The notes: generated from the letters alone by a model not told the origin. Numbered from the stretch's first letter, positions 46,137 to 55,384 are shown. The stretch: 64,000 nt of DNA from Rhodoligotrophos sp. CJ14 (GCF_038811545.1 NZ_CP133319.1:1827516-1891515), one strand, 5' to 3'. Program-made: numbers and translations.

Positions 46137-47522
46137 TCAGTGCCCGGTTATCTTATCGGCAAGAACAGCCAGTCGCGACGTTCGTGGCAAGCCGGCATGC
46201 TCGCGCCGATCGGCCATGTGATACAGCTGATACATAGAATGAACGCCAAGCCACCGCAGCGGCTCAGGCTCCCATTGGCGGACCGGGCGGTTTACCCAAG
46301 GCAGCCGTGTCAATTTTGTGTCTTGGCCGAGTATAAGGTCCCGAAGCGTCTGTCCAGCGAGATTGGACGTGGAGACGCCAAGGCCGACATAGCCTCCCGC
46401 CCATCCAAAGCCATTTGCGCGATCATATCCCACGGTCGCGCACCAATCGCGTGGAACGCCCAGCACCCCGCACCAGGCGTGCTCGATCGCGACGGCTGCG
46501 GTCTGCGGCAGCAGGCGGCTCAAAATGCCGCGCAACTGGTCGATCGTGGCCTGCTGCGTCTGGCCGCGGCTATCGGTGCGAGAACCATAGCGATAAGGCA
46601 CCCCCCGCCCGCCCATGGCGATGCGCCCCTCACGCGTGCGTTGCGCGTAGCAATAGGCATGGGAATTGTCACCCAGAAGCTCATATCCGCTCCAGCCGAT
46701 TTCATCCCAAAGCGAATTCGGCAGAGGCTCGGTGACGATGAGAGCGCTGTTCAGTGCAAGCCAGACGCGCTCGTGGCCAGGTATCCCCGCAGTGAACCCC
46801 TCGGTCGCCCGGATGACCACCGGCGCATTCACCGTGCCATGCGTGGTGGTGACTTTGCCTTTTTCGACTTGAGTTGCGGCCGTCTTTTCATAGATCGCAA
46901 CACCCATCTTCTCGACGATGCAGGCAAGTCCGCGAACCAGCTTAGCAGGCTGAACCCGCGCCACGCTGTGAGTGACAAGGGCGCCCTTTAGGTCTCGAAC
47001 CGCGATCCGAGTCGAGGCCTCTGCCGCGCCGATGAGCTCCAGACGCTCGCGCGGAACATCCCACTGCCTTGCCTCTTCCAGCCGCGCCTTCGCACGCTCG
47101 AGCTGCGCATCATTGGTGGCAACCGCCAGAGCATCCACTCTCTTGATGTCCGCATCAATCCCCTCCGCCTCAGCGATGGAGATGACCTCATCCACGGTCC
47201 CTCTCAAGCAATTCTGCATATCGATGACGCGGCCGCGATCCGAAGTTTTCAGGTATTTCTCTCGCGACCACGAGAACCCGCCGGTGAGCCAGCCGCCGTT
47301 CCGTCCGGATGCGCCGAAACCGGCAAATTCCCTCTCAATGATCGCGATCCGGATCGTAGGCTCCGCCTTCTTCAGATAGTAGGCGGTCCAGAGCCCAGAA
47401 TAGCCCGCCCCGACGATGCACACGTCAACCTGCAGGTCGCCCGCAAGAGGGGCCCGGTATTCAGGCGCGCCCCCAATGTCGGCATACCAAAACGATATGT
47501 TTCCGTTGACCTTCGCGTTCAT
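46137..47522 (-). CDS. FAD-dependent oxidoreductase, DAO family
   Basis: A 461-residue flavoprotein. The N-terminal FAD motif VDVCIVGAGYSGLWTAYYLK and IIEREFAGFGASGRNGGWLTGG are the OrdL/PuuB-like signature. The C-terminus ends with a longer tail (VHSMYQLYHMADRREHAGLP) absent from the first oxidoreductase at 42975. It acts on an amine of unknown identity. It is in the same operon as the polyamine-type importer upstream and lies 35 bases after the permease, so it probably acts on the imported solute. Confidence 0.87.
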   Translation of the reverse strand: MNAKVNGNISFWYADIGGAPEYRAPLAGDLQVDVCIVGAGYSGLWTAYYLKKAEPTIRIAIIEREFAGFGASGRNGGWLTGGFSWSREKYLKTSDRGRVIDMQNCLRGTVDEVISIAEAEGIDADIKRVDALAVATNDAQLERAKARLEEARQWDVPRERLELIGAAEASTRIAVRDLKGALVTHSVARVQPAKLVRGLACIVEKMGVAIYEKTAATQVEKGKVTTTHGTVNAPVVIRATEGFTAGIPGHERVWLALNSALIVTEPLPNSLWDEIGWSGYELLGDNSHAYCYAQRTREGRIAMGGRGVPYRYGSRTDSRGQTQQATIDQLRGILSRLLPQTAAVAIEHAWCGVLGVPRDWCATVGYDRANGFGWAGGYVGLGVSTSNLAGQTLRDLILGQDTKLTRLPWVNRPVRQWEPEPLRWLGVHSMYQLYHMADRREHAGLPRTSRLAVLADKITGH

Positions 47523-47557
47523 ATGCTGCCCGCCGGATGATTGAGCCTCACCTGCGC

Positions 47558-48349
47558 CTATTCTTTCTTGGGGTTGACGAAGAGCTGCAAGCCCACCGTA
47601 CGCTCGACGACGATCACCAGCATGAGCGTTATAAAGACCAGCAAGGTGGAGATCGCTGGCACCACCGGATCAGCGGCATCTCGAACGCGGCTGAACACTC
47701 TGACCGGCAGCGTGATCACGTCGGGCGAGATCAGGAAGAGGGTAACGGTCGCCTCATCGAAGGACAGAATGAACGTAAATATCAGCGCGGTGACGATCCC
47801 CGGCTTCATCAGCGGCAGAATCACCCGCCAAAAGGTCGTCCGCGAGTCGGCACCGAGGCTCATCGAGGCCTCAGCAAGGCTCGAGTCGATATTCTGTATG
47901 GACACGCTGATTGGCCGATAGGCAAACGGTACACACAGAATGATATGCACGAGCAGGATGCCGACCATCGTGCCACGCACGTGAAGCGTCAACAGAAACC
48001 CGAGCATGGCAATGCCAACCGCCGCGTGGGGGAAGATCAGGGGAGCGAACACCGCCATATCGATGAGCGCCCGCAGGCGGGGGCCTAGGCCATCGGTTGC
48101 AAGCACCGCGCAGATCGCGATCGCAGTGCTCAGAACCGCCGTGCCCGCAGCGATCATGGCGCTGACCGCAATGGGAATGGTCCACTCGCTGTTCGAGACG
48201 AGCTCGTAATACCAGGTGAGGGAGAAGCCCGAGGGCGGAAATGCCATAAACCGGTCGGGCGAAACCGAGATCGCCGCGATCAGCAGAAACGGCAGGGGCA
48301 GTATGGCCAGGAGCGCTCCATTGAGCAGCCGCCAAGAGATGCTCCGCAT
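47558..48349 (-). CDS. Polyamine-type ABC importer permease (PotC-like)
   Basis: A 263-residue permease of the PotC type with six hydrophobic helices and the EAA loop EASMSLGADSRTTFWRVILP. It starts right after the PotB-like gene with a six-base gap. In this system it pairs with that permease, the ATPase and the binding protein at 50339-51391. Confidence 0.9.
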   Translation of the reverse strand: MRSISWRLLNGALLAILPLPFLLIAAISVSPDRFMAFPPSGFSLTWYYELVSNSEWTIPIAVSAMIAAGTAVLSTAIAICAVLATDGLGPRLRALIDMAVFAPLIFPHAAVGIAMLGFLLTLHVRGTMVGILLVHIILCVPFAYRPISVSIQNIDSSLAEASMSLGADSRTTFWRVILPLMKPGIVTALIFTFILSFDEATVTLFLISPDVITLPVRVFSRVRDAADPVVPAISTLLVFITLMLVIVVERTVGLQLFVNPKKE

Positions 48350-48355
48350 GATCGA

Positions 48356-49201
48356 TTACCCCTTCATCCGGCGCCGGATCAGTGCTTCCGCCCACATGAT
48401 GGGGATAACGGCTATCATGGTAGAGACGAACAGAATGACAGCCATGCCGGTCGCGCGATCGAAGTCGAAAAGCTGGATAATGTCTTCGTAGATATCGGTG
48501 CCGAGCATCCGGTCACGCACGCCTCCCAGCAGCAGAGGCGTCACGATCGCACCCGCGCATAGGATGTAAACCAGGGAGCAGCCGGAAAGGACTCCCGGCA
48601 ACGACAGCGGAAACGTGACCCGGGCAAAGGTCTGCAGCCGTCCAGCGCCAAGGCTCATCCCCGCCTCGACGAGTTCCTCCTCCTGCTGCTGCAGCGTCGC
48701 AAGAATAGAGATGATCATGAATGGCATCAGGATATGTGTGAGCCCGATCACCACCGCATAGGGAGTAAACATGATCTTGGCCGGCTCTTGGAGGATACCC
48801 AATCCGAGCAGCAGGGCGTTGAGGGCCCCGCGATTGCCCAAGACGACCAGCCAGGCAAAGGTCCTCACCACGACGCTGGTCAGCAGTGGTGAGATGATCA
48901 GGATCAGAAGGAGATTGCGATGCTTGGCCTTCTGCAGAAAGAGCGCCACCGGATAGGAGAGGACCAAGCACAGAAGCGTAACGGCGGCGGCAACCCACAT
49001 CGTACGGAACAGGACGGCGCGGGTCGCGGGCGACGACAGCAGCCTTTCGTACAGATCAAGCGACAGAATGCCCTCGGATGAGAACGAGGAGACGATCAGT
49101 CCGCCGATCGCAAAAAAGAAACCCAGGATCACCAGGAGAATTGGTGACATCAGGACGAGGCGCGCCGGGGGCGAGAGCAGGAGAGCCGAGCGCGAGGCCA
49201 T
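48356..49201 (-). CDS. Polyamine-type ABC importer permease (PotB-like)
   Basis: A 281-residue permease with about six helices and the EAA loop EAGMSLGAGRLQTFARVTFP. I chose ATG 49201, which shares its A with the stop of the ATPase gene (TGATG); a start ten codons upstream would overlap that gene more. It is homologous to the second permease at 59506-60351. Confidence 0.9.
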   Translation of the reverse strand: MASRSALLLSPPARLVLMSPILLVILGFFFAIGGLIVSSFSSEGILSLDLYERLLSSPATRAVLFRTMWVAAAVTLLCLVLSYPVALFLQKAKHRNLLLILIISPLLTSVVVRTFAWLVVLGNRGALNALLLGLGILQEPAKIMFTPYAVVIGLTHILMPFMIISILATLQQQEEELVEAGMSLGAGRLQTFARVTFPLSLPGVLSGCSLVYILCAGAIVTPLLLGGVRDRMLGTDIYEDIIQLFDFDRATGMAVILFVSTMIAVIPIMWAEALIRRRMKG

Positions 49202-50250
49202 CAAGCACCCGAAGCAGTGATTGGGCAGCAATGCTCGGCATCCACATCAAGATGCACGACCTCTCCAGCGCGCAGGCCAATGCCAGCCGACGATGGTACC
49301 GTCACACGCAGGCGCCGCCCCGAGAGAGCTTCGACCTGCAGGCGCACCATGGCACCGCCAAACTCCATTTCCGCGATTTTTGCGGCCAACCCCGTCTCGC
49401 TGACGAGCTTCACGTCTTCCGGCCGAACCGAGACTTGGATCTCTTGCTGTCCTGGCGCTGCCGTTGCCGGTAGCACCGGCCGGTTGAAATCCTCCAACAC
49501 GAAGCGGTTCTCGATTCGCCTGGCTGTGAGCAGGTTGGTCTCGCCGACAAACTCGGCGACGAAGCGCGAGGCGGGTCTGCGATAGATCTCATCCGGCGCA
49601 CCAAACTGCTCGATTCGGCCCGCATTGAACACCGCCACCCGATCCGACATCGCCATGGCTTCTTCTTGATCATGAGTGACGAAGACGAAGGTCGTGCCGG
49701 TGCGATGTTGCAATTGCTTCAGCTCCCCTTGCAACTGCCGCCGCAGTTTCAGGTCGAGCGCCGAAAGGGGCTCGTCCAGCAGAAGGACCGCAGGCTCGGT
49801 GACCAATGCGCGAGCCAGAGCGACGCGCTGGCGCTGGCCACCGGACAGCTGGAACACGCGTCTCTCCTCAAAGCCGCCAAGCCCCAGCAGGTTCAGTATG
49901 TTGGAGATCTTTTGACGGCTAACCTCCCGCTTTTCCCGGCGCACCGATAATCCGAAGCCCACATTTCCAGCGACCGTGAGATGCGGAAAGAGAGCGAGAT
50001 TTTGAAACACCATCCCTATAGGACGGCGGAAGGGTTCAAGCCTGAGAATGGATTTGCCATCGAGGTGGACATCTCCCGATGTGGCACTTTCGAAGCCCGC
50101 GATGATGCGCAGCAAAGTGGTCTTTCCGCAGCCCGATGGGCCAAGAAAGGTTACGAATTCCCCCGAAGCAATATTGAGCGAAACCCCCTGCAGCGCCGTC
50201 ACATTAGCAAAGGTCTTGGAGACATTCTCTATTGCCAACTCGCCTGCCAT
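49201..50250 (-). CDS. Polyamine-type ABC importer ATPase (PotA-like)
   Basis: A 349-residue ATPase with Walker A GPSGCGKTTLL, signature LSGGQRQRVALARAL, Walker B LLLDEPLSALD and switch VTHDQEEAMAMSDR. The C-terminal about 80 residues form a TOBE domain. It is the only ATPase of this type in the window and so may also energise the ATPase-less system at 58685-61730. Confidence 0.93.
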   Translation of the reverse strand: MAGELAIENVSKTFANVTALQGVSLNIASGEFVTFLGPSGCGKTTLLRIIAGFESATSGDVHLDGKSILRLEPFRRPIGMVFQNLALFPHLTVAGNVGFGLSVRREKREVSRQKISNILNLLGLGGFEERRVFQLSGGQRQRVALARALVTEPAVLLLDEPLSALDLKLRRQLQGELKQLQHRTGTTFVFVTHDQEEAMAMSDRVAVFNAGRIEQFGAPDEIYRRPASRFVAEFVGETNLLTARRIENRFVLEDFNRPVLPATAAPGQQEIQVSVRPEDVKLVSETGLAAKIAEMEFGGAMVRLQVEALSGRRLRVTVPSSAGIGLRAGEVVHLDVDAEHCCPITASGA

Positions 50251-50338
50251 ACGCCCCTCTCTCCCAGGGTAGCTTGGAGCGCCCCGCGCTGCTCGCCCCG
50301 CATCCGCACACGATCGGTAGATTGTCTGGTGTGTGATC

Positions 50339-51391
50339 CTATTGGCCCATCAGGTCCTGAACTTCGTGGGTTCGGTCGGTCCGCAGCGTTCCCACCACAT
50401 ACCAATCCGGCTGGAAGTTGTTGGCAAGAGCCTCGTCGGTCGAGCCTCCAAGCTCCCGGGCAAGCTCTGGCGGGAGCTTCGTCTCGGGGTTCACCGGCCA
50501 ATTGCCGCCCTCTGAAAGTCGCCCCTGATAGGGTGGCGTCAGGATAGCGTTGAGCAGCTTCTCGGCATTGGCAACATTGTTGGCGCCCTTTGGGATGACC
50601 AGGTAATAGGGAAGGATGAGTCCACCCTCATCCGGCCGCACAATGTCGATGTTCTTCACCCCCGCGCGCTGCTGCAGGATGATCTGATTGGCATAGAACG
50701 GCGCAAACACGACCTCGCCGCGCGACAGCTGTGCCTCAAGCGTTGCCATTGAGGTATAGACTGTACCTGCATTCGCGATCACCTCTTTGAGCATTGGGAT
50801 GCCGGGGGTGATATCTTTTTCGTTCCCGCCATTGAGCAGTGCAAAAAGCGTCAAGTCATACGCCGCGATGAAGGGCGCCGTTCCTATGGCGAACTTGCCC
50901 TTCCATTTCGGATCCACGAGGCTCTTCCAGCTCTTGAAGTCTTCAGCCTTCGCAAGATCCGTGTTGTAGGCGATCCCGAGGAACGAGAAGTATACGGGCA
51001 CCGCATAGAACTTTCCATCTGGCGCCTTCGGCACGAGCCTTTCAGGGATCGCTTTGAGATTGGGAAGATGGGCGGGATCGATCGGCTCGAGCTTCCCCTT
51101 CTCGATCAGGTCGGCCACCGAATATCCCGGCACGAGGCCCAGCTGAAAATCGGGCTGCCCGGCAGATGCCGCGATCGCCGCCGCGGGAATTGTCGGATCA
51201 TATATTCGGGCCGGAATGCCGGTCTCCGCCTCGAATGGCTCGGCGACGCCCTTTCGCCAATGGTCGGCCGCGACGCCAGCATAGACAGCAATCGTGACTG
51301 GATCCTCGGCACGAGCAGGCATCGAACCGAAACCAATGCCCAGAAGCGCCGCGCCGGTAAAACAGATGCTCGCAATCAACGATCGCTTCAT
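50339..51391 (-). CDS. Polyamine-type ABC solute-binding protein (PotD-like), system A
   Basis: A 350-residue SBP of the PotD/PotF type. The signal peptide (MKRSLIASICFTGAALLGIG, cleavage near ARAE) is followed by TIAVYAGVAADHWRKGVAEPF, FLGIAYNTDLAKAEDFKSW and GGLILPYYLVIPKGAN. Ligand specificity is unknown. It is the first gene of operon A, with an 88-base gap to the ATPase. It is clearly related to the protein at 60666-61730. Confidence 0.92.
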   Translation of the reverse strand: MKRSLIASICFTGAALLGIGFGSMPARAEDPVTIAVYAGVAADHWRKGVAEPFEAETGIPARIYDPTIPAAAIAASAGQPDFQLGLVPGYSVADLIEKGKLEPIDPAHLPNLKAIPERLVPKAPDGKFYAVPVYFSFLGIAYNTDLAKAEDFKSWKSLVDPKWKGKFAIGTAPFIAAYDLTLFALLNGGNEKDITPGIPMLKEVIANAGTVYTSMATLEAQLSRGEVVFAPFYANQIILQQRAGVKNIDIVRPDEGGLILPYYLVIPKGANNVANAEKLLNAILTPPYQGRLSEGGNWPVNPETKLPPELARELGGSTDEALANNFQPDWYVVGTLRTDRTHEVQDLMGQ

Positions 51392-51589
51392 CGCGTCCTC
51401 CCTTCATTGCTGGATCAGGCTTCTTCTCGTCCTGATCCGCGCACCTTCAGTGGCCGCCGCAAGCGTGCAAGCGAATCTGCATGCAGTCAATATGTTTATG
51501 CTATGAAATTCCTTTCTCCTATTTAAGATGCTTCCTGCAGTCGAGAGGCAGCATGGGGTTGGACAATGGCCGCAGAGAGGGGATCAGGC
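51392..51589. promoter_or_regulatory. Divergent region with leader hairpin and palindrome
   Basis: GGATCAGG (51412-51419) and CCTGATCC (51431-51438) form a perfect eight-base inverted repeat with an 11-base loop, in the leader of operon A. CTGCATGCAG (51477-51486) is a ten-base palindrome in the middle of the intergenic region. Either could bind a regulator. The TTGACT at 51488 (minus strand) is a weak -35 candidate. Confidence 0.4.
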
Positions 51590-52705
51590 ATGAAGAACCG
51601 GACCGGCTTCATTTGGCACGAGGCTTTTGCCTGGCACGATGCCGGCAACTATAAAGCAGCTTTCGTGGAGCCCATTTCGGTCGCCGATAGCCCAGAAACC
51701 AAGCGGCGCTTTCGCAATCTCGTCGAGATGTCTGGCCTGCTCGCTGATCTGGTTCAGATCGAGCCGATTGCCGCGAGTGACGAGGCTCTGCTGCGCGCGC
51801 ATTCGGCCAGTCATCTGGCGGCGATTGCTGAAGCCGACAAGGACGGGGGCGAGATTGGTCCGTTCGCGCATATCGGCCGCGGCGGCTTCGCAATCGTCCG
51901 GCTCGCGGCCGGAGCGGCAATATCGGCCGTGGATGCAATACTGGATGGCCATGTAGAGAATGTCTACGCATTGGTCCGTCCCGCCGGTCACCACGCTGAG
52001 CGCGATCAGGCTCGTGGCTTCTGCATCGTCAACAATGTGGCGGTCGCAGCCCTCCATGCCCTCGAGATGCGCGGCCTTGAACGAGTTGCCATTGTGGATT
52101 GGGATGTCCATCACGGCAATGGCACCCAGCAAATATTCTGGCGAGATCCACGCGTGCTGGCCATCTCCATTCATGAGGATGGCCTATTCGCTCTACCGGG
52201 CGGGGCCACGAACGAGGTCGGCGAGGATGCTGGCCTCGGCACCACGATCAACGTGCCCCTTCCTTCAGGGAGCGGCGAGGGTGCCTATCTCGCCGCAATG
52301 GAGCGCGTCGTGCTACCCGCCCTGGACAGGTTCCAGCCTTCGATGATCCTCGTCTCCTCAGGCCTTGACGCACTGGCGCAGGACAGTCTCGGCCGAATGA
52401 TGCTGCATTCCGACACCTACCGCACCATGACGGCGATGCTGATGGAGGCTTCTGCGAGACTCTGCAGCAGTCGTTTGTGCCTCGTGCATGAAGGCGGCTA
52501 TAGCCCCGTCGTGGTTCCTTTCGCGGGGCTGGCGATTCTTGAAACCCTGGCCGGGCGGTCGACGGGTGTCGTCGACCCATTCATGGCGAACGTCAAAAAG
52601 CGTCCCGGCCAAACTCTTGCTCCACATCAATCCGACGTGATCGAGCGAGCTGCCCGCTTGGCGGAAAGCGCTTGGAATGACCGCACCCAGCGTGAGATCC
52701 GCTGA
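51590..52705 (+). CDS. Histone-deacetylase-family amidohydrolase
   Basis: A 371-residue HDAC-fold enzyme with the complete zinc site. The catalytic His pair is in PAGHHAERDQARGFC, the zinc ligands are Asp and His in VDWDVHHGNGT and Asp in SSGLDALAQD, and the catalytic Tyr is in HEGGYSP. Bacterial relatives deacetylate acetylpolyamines or act on other small amides. I chose ATG 51590 (AGGGGA nearby). Its location, divergent from a polyamine-type importer, supports an acetylpolyamine-type substrate, but no experiment is implied. Confidence 0.88.
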   Translation: MKNRTGFIWHEAFAWHDAGNYKAAFVEPISVADSPETKRRFRNLVEMSGLLADLVQIEPIAASDEALLRAHSASHLAAIAEADKDGGEIGPFAHIGRGGFAIVRLAAGAAISAVDAILDGHVENVYALVRPAGHHAERDQARGFCIVNNVAVAALHALEMRGLERVAIVDWDVHHGNGTQQIFWRDPRVLAISIHEDGLFALPGGATNEVGEDAGLGTTINVPLPSGSGEGAYLAAMERVVLPALDRFQPSMILVSSGLDALAQDSLGRMMLHSDTYRTMTAMLMEASARLCSSRLCLVHEGGYSPVVVPFAGLAILETLAGRSTGVVDPFMANVKKRPGQTLAPHQSDVIERAARLAESAWNDRTQREIR

Positions 52706-52780
52706 GAGCAGTGGCCATGGCGCGAGTGTCATTGAAGCTCGCGGTTTCGCAATTCGAAGCAAAGCGGAACGCTCTAGGCG

Positions 52781-53623
52781 TCACGGTGCGGGCGAAATAT
52801 CCGTATGAAACCACTTCTCCGACAGCGCCTTCAAACTCCCATCGGCCTTTGCCGCGGCGAGCGCCTGATTGATTTTGTCCTTAAGCGCATCACCCTTGCG
52901 AACCGCGATAACGGAGTCTCCGCCGAATAGCCCGCCACTGAAGCGCGGGCCAATGAATGTGAGGTCCTGCCCGTCCTTGCTCGCAAGAATACCGCTGAAG
53001 AAGCCGATCGCATCGAGGGCTGCATCAATCCGGCCCGCATTCAAGTCCAGTATCATCGCTTCAGCCGTCTTGTATTCGCGCGGCTCTGCCGTGCCCTTCA
53101 GGTAATGTTCGACGAACTGTGCTTGAGTCGTAGACGACTGAACGCCGATCAGCTTGCCCTTGAGCAGTGGCTTGAGCGCATCGATTGCTTTCTGGGCTTT
53201 CTCTGGATCATCCGACAAAGAATAATCGGTCTGCTCCGGTTTCACGCTGGCAAGCTCTGATGACTTCGGGGCGATGAAGCTGAGCGACATCTTCCCGTAG
53301 GGAGCCGTGAAATCGACCACCTCGGCACGCTCGGGCGTGGTCACCATGGCCGCGATGATGGCATCGTACTTGCCGGCATTGAGACCCGGAATGATGCCAT
53401 CCCAATCCTGGGCAACGATCTCACATTCGACCTTCAATCGTCCGCAGAGATCCCGCGCCACGTCCACATCATATCCCGCCAGTTCACCCGATGGCAGCAC
53501 CAGATTGTAAGGGGGATATGCCCCTTCGGTCGCAATGCGAAGCTTCGAGGGCTCCTCGGCCCGTGCATCCATGCTCATGACGAGAAACACGGCGCTTACC
53601 ATCGCCAACATTACACGCTTCAT
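52781..53623 (-). CDS. Amino-acid-type solute-binding protein 1 of a tandem triplet
   Basis: A 280-residue SBP_bac_3 protein with a signal peptide (MKRVMLAMVSAVFLVMS, cleavage near ARAEE). The mature part has LRIATEGAYPPYNL, GYDVDVARDLCGRL, AQDWDGIIPGLNAGKYDAI and ALSEKWFHTDISP. It is the third and last gene of a tandem series, 41 bases after SBP 2. I chose ATG 53623, where the signal peptide begins. Confidence 0.9.
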   Translation of the reverse strand: MKRVMLAMVSAVFLVMSMDARAEEPSKLRIATEGAYPPYNLVLPSGELAGYDVDVARDLCGRLKVECEIVAQDWDGIIPGLNAGKYDAIIAAMVTTPERAEVVDFTAPYGKMSLSFIAPKSSELASVKPEQTDYSLSDDPEKAQKAIDALKPLLKGKLIGVQSSTTQAQFVEHYLKGTAEPREYKTAEAMILDLNAGRIDAALDAIGFFSGILASKDGQDLTFIGPRFSGGLFGGDSVIAVRKGDALKDKINQALAAAKADGSLKALSEKWFHTDISPAP

Positions 53624-53664
53624 CTTACCCCCAGTTGCTAGGATGGCCGCGAAGGGTGATCCAG

Positions 53665-54510
53665 TCACGGTTGAGGCGCAATGTCGAGCTTGAACCATTT
53701 CTGCGAGAGCTTGCTCAACGTGCCATCGGCGATCGCCTCCTTCAGCGCCGCATTGAACTTGTCTCGCAGCTCGGGATCACTTTTGCGCACGGCTATGGCC
53801 GAGCCGATGCCGAACAGGCCGCCCGCAAATCGTGGACCGATAAACGTAAGCTCCTCTCCGTCAGGCGAGTTGAGCGTGCCCCCTAGAAAAGCAATTCCAT
53901 CAAGCACGGCATCAATGCGGCCTGATTTGAGATCCAGAATCATGGCCTCCGCAGACTTGTACTCGCGCGTCTCCGCGACGCCTTTGAGATACTCGTCCAT
54001 GAACTGTACATGAGTCGTAGCACTCTGCACGCCGATGACTTTGCCCTGCAGCTTGGGCTTCAGCTCCTCGATGACCTTCCGCAACGCGTCGGCGTCCTTG
54101 ACGAGGTCATACACTTTCTGCTCGGGCTTGATCTCAGCAAGCGGACTGGTTTTGAGCGTTATGAAGCTGCGGGAGCCCACTGCGTAGGGTACCGTGAAAT
54201 CCACCGCCTCTTGCCGTTTCGGCGTGATCACCATCGCAGCGACGATCGCATCGTATTTTCCGGCATTGAGGCCGGGAATGATCCCGTCCCAATCCTGGGC
54301 GATGATGTCGCATTGCACATTCATGCGCCGGCATAGATCCCGGGACACATCGACATCATATCCGCCAAGCTGACCCGAGGGCTCGGTGAAGTTCCACGGC
54401 GCATACGCCCCTTCAGTGGCAATCCGGACCGACGTCCATTCCTTGGCCGTGACTGGGCCGCCCAGCATGAGCGCTGCGACGCCAAGCATTCCTATGATCG
54501 CATGCTTCAT
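53665..54510 (-). CDS. Amino-acid-type solute-binding protein 2 of a tandem triplet
   Basis: A 281-residue SBP_bac_3 protein, signal peptide near MKHAIIGMLGVAALMLGG, then VRIATEGAYAPWNFTEPSG, GYDVDVSRDLCRRM, AQDWDGIIPGLNAGKYDAI, VIGVQSATTHVQFMDEYL and LSQKWFKLDIAPQP. Very similar to its neighbours along its length, including the same ends. It sits 31 bases after SBP 3. The repeated GVQSATTH block is shared with SBP 3. Confidence 0.9.
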   Translation of the reverse strand: MKHAIIGMLGVAALMLGGPVTAKEWTSVRIATEGAYAPWNFTEPSGQLGGYDVDVSRDLCRRMNVQCDIIAQDWDGIIPGLNAGKYDAIVAAMVITPKRQEAVDFTVPYAVGSRSFITLKTSPLAEIKPEQKVYDLVKDADALRKVIEELKPKLQGKVIGVQSATTHVQFMDEYLKGVAETREYKSAEAMILDLKSGRIDAVLDGIAFLGGTLNSPDGEELTFIGPRFAGGLFGIGSAIAVRKSDPELRDKFNAALKEAIADGTLSKLSQKWFKLDIAPQP

Positions 54511-54541
54511 TCAATCCTCCCCTATCGCTTTGCAAAGGCCG

Positions 54542-55384
54542 TTATTGCTTCGGCGCGATATCCATCTTGAACCATTTCATCGACAAGGCTGAGAGTGTGC
54601 CGTCCGCAATCGCACTCTTGAGCGCAATGTCGAATTTCTCGCGGAGCTCTGGGTCGGATTGGCGAAGGGCGACAGCCGCGCCATTTCCGAACAGACCACC
54701 GTCAAAATGCGGACCGAAGAACACCAGGTCCCGCCCTCCAGGCGTGTCTCGCTGTCCAGTCAGAAAGGCCATGTCGTCGAAAGCCGCATCGATGCGTCCC
54801 GCCGTCAGATCGAGCAGGAGCTGCTCTGCCGATTTGTACTCTCGGACCTCAACCTCGCCTTTGAAGTAGCGGTCCATGAAAGCGGCATGGGTCGTTGCCG
54901 ATTGTACGCCGATCGTCTTTCCCTTCAGCTGCGGCTTCAGCGCATCCACCGCGCGCTGCACATCGCCCGGCGCCTTCTCCAGATCTAATGTCACATCCTG
55001 CTCGCCAATGGCGCCGAGCGGAGCCGAACGCGTGGTCACGAAACTGCGCGGTCCCAAAGCATAGGACACGGTGAAAGCGATCACCTTGCGGCGCTCTTCC
55101 GTAGGCGCCATCGAGGCCACGATGGCATCGAACTTTCCGGCATTCAAAGCGGGAATCATGCCGTCCCAATCCTGAGCGACGATCGTGCAGGTCACCTTCA
55201 TCCGGGAGCAGACGGTTTTCGTGACGTCAATGTCGTAGCCGTCGAAGTCTCCGTTGGGCTTCGTGAAGTTCCATGGAGCATACGCGCCCTCGGTGGCGAT
55301 GCGGACATTCGTCCATTCCTTTGCATCCACCGTCGCAACACAGAAACCGAGCAGCGCGAGACCAGCCCCGAACAGCATCCTCAT
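54542..55384 (-). CDS. Amino-acid-type solute-binding protein 3 of a tandem triplet
   Basis: A 280-residue SBP_bac_3 protein, signal peptide near MRMLFGAGLALLGFCVATV, then VRIATEGAYAPWNFTKPNG, GYDIDVTKTVCSRM, AQDWDGMIPALNAGKFDAI, TIGVQSATTHAAFMDRYF and LSMKWFKMDIAPKQ. It is the first gene of the tandem series and closest to the promoter region at 55385-55548. No permease or ATPase accompanies the triplet. Confidence 0.9.
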   Translation of the reverse strand: MRMLFGAGLALLGFCVATVDAKEWTNVRIATEGAYAPWNFTKPNGDFDGYDIDVTKTVCSRMKVTCTIVAQDWDGMIPALNAGKFDAIVASMAPTEERRKVIAFTVSYALGPRSFVTTRSAPLGAIGEQDVTLDLEKAPGDVQRAVDALKPQLKGKTIGVQSATTHAAFMDRYFKGEVEVREYKSAEQLLLDLTAGRIDAAFDDMAFLTGQRDTPGGRDLVFFGPHFDGGLFGNGAAVALRQSDPELREKFDIALKSAIADGTLSALSMKWFKMDIAPKQ

